NCBI RefSeq assembly: GCF_030817595.1
Contig: NZ_JAUSZN010000001.1
Location: forward strand, 70,001-134,000
DNA from: Neobacillus niacini
Lineage (GTDB): Bacteria > Bacillota > Bacilli > Bacillales > Cytobacillaceae
Direction: 5' to 3'
DNA length: 64,000 nt
Program-made: the position numbers and the translations under genes
The notes under the pieces: generated by a model
Seen by the model: the letters and a program-made list of their open reading frames with translations, nothing else
What the model was told of the DNA's origin: nothing
Databases searched by the model: none
Shown here: one piece after another, positions 63,716 through 64,000 of the stretch
Layout of the letters: each line of letters begins with the position of its first letter
How positions within the stretch are numbered: position 1 is the stretch's first letter

Positions 63716-63915
63716 GAGGGCACTGAAAAAGTCCCCTCAAATGTAAAAAAGGTATAATACCTCAATTAGGAGGGGATTATACCTTTTTTGCTGTATAATT
63801 ATAGTATCAATTATAAACGGGTGGATACTATGATTCAGAACCAACAATCAGTTATTTTTAGTCCATTAATGGCTATATATGATTTAATCGTTCCTAAGGA
63901 TAAAGTATGAAGGGC
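63716..63915 (+). mobile_element. Truncated left end of a second IS1182-type element
   Basis: Starts with an IS-like end GAGGGCACTGAAAAAGTCCC. It has an internal hairpin (63745-63758 with 63776-63789, then T6) as in the complete element at 56872. It then begins a transposase frame that is cut short. The rest of the element is missing in this window. Confidence 0.65.
63830..63910 (+). pseudogene. N-terminal stub of an IS1182-type transposase
   Basis: A 26-codon frame beginning MIQNQQSVIFSPLMAIYDLI and VPKDKV, then a stop. The opening resembles IS1182-family transposases that start FSPxMAIYDLIVPKDN. The sequence after the stop does not continue the family. Confidence 0.65.
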
Positions 63916-64000
63916 TTCTATTTTTCGTTAGGTTTGGTTGAATTTCATATATATATTTATGAAAAACAGGTGGTTTCAGTTAATGATTAATCTCAATTTT

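Overview
The window looks like chromosomal DNA from a low-GC, spore-forming Bacillaceae species (Bacillus/Neobacillus/Peribacillus-like). The signs are strong AGGAGG-type ribosome binding sites, sigma-A-type promoters, a gamma-type SASP-like gene, a KinB-type sporulation kinase relic, a BclA-like collagen protein of the kind found on spore surfaces, and a class IV PHA synthase (PhaR/PhaC). No rRNA, tRNA, CRISPR array, prophage core or replication origin was seen. The species is not identified.

Layout. 1-8.8 kb: a guanidine module. A first guanidine-I (ykkC) riboswitch precedes an APC permease. A second, separate one precedes a four-gene operon of two DUF1989 proteins (carboxyguanidine deiminase type), a biotin-dependent guanidine/urea carboxylase and allophanate hydrolase. 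Together these would take up guanidine and break it down to ammonia and CO2. 8.8-28.2 kb: mostly short independent units for redox and stress functions. These are an NmrA-like protein, isochorismatase-like hydrolase, serine hydrolase, cytochrome P460-like lipoprotein with a DUF4405 membrane protein, AraC with two aldo/keto reductases, MerR with an Old Yellow Enzyme, TetR, an SMR efflux pump, a spare acyl carrier protein, truncated haemoglobin and DUF421. This part is rich in decay: a methyltransferase and a histidine phosphatase are broken, a sensor kinase is frameshifted, and an NTF2-like gene is fused to the tail of an MFS pump gene.

28.2-31.8 kb: a mobile and repeat island. An IS3-family element sits in the loop of a terminator hairpin. 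Beside it is an array of 13 hairpin-forming 52-bp repeats, split by an IS256-family element with a clean 8-bp target duplication. 31.8-48.2 kb: NhaC-type antiporter/MarR/TerC, membrane proteins, a VWA lipoprotein, RarD, hydrolases, a quinone/catechol stress locus (HxlR regulator opposite a ring-cleavage dioxygenase, LLM oxidoreductase and SDR) with a readable promoter and two candidate operators, and an FAD monooxygenase with a Dabb protein.

48.9-51.5 kb: the most striking gene, an 851-residue collagen-like protein. It has 36 units of an 18-residue repeat, a BclA-like C-terminal head and an N-terminus with 20 cysteines in 44 residues. 51.9-64 kb: esterase, phaR-phaC, a second family of ~52-bp repeats, a Dph6-type ATP pyrophosphatase, a tandem PhnB/VOC protein, an IS1182-family element with terminator hairpins at both ends, a yoaS-yozG-yoaT-like operon, AraC opposite a GH42 beta-galactosidase, and a truncated second IS1182-like element at the right edge.

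All functions are assigned from sequence motifs and remembered family features; no database search was run.
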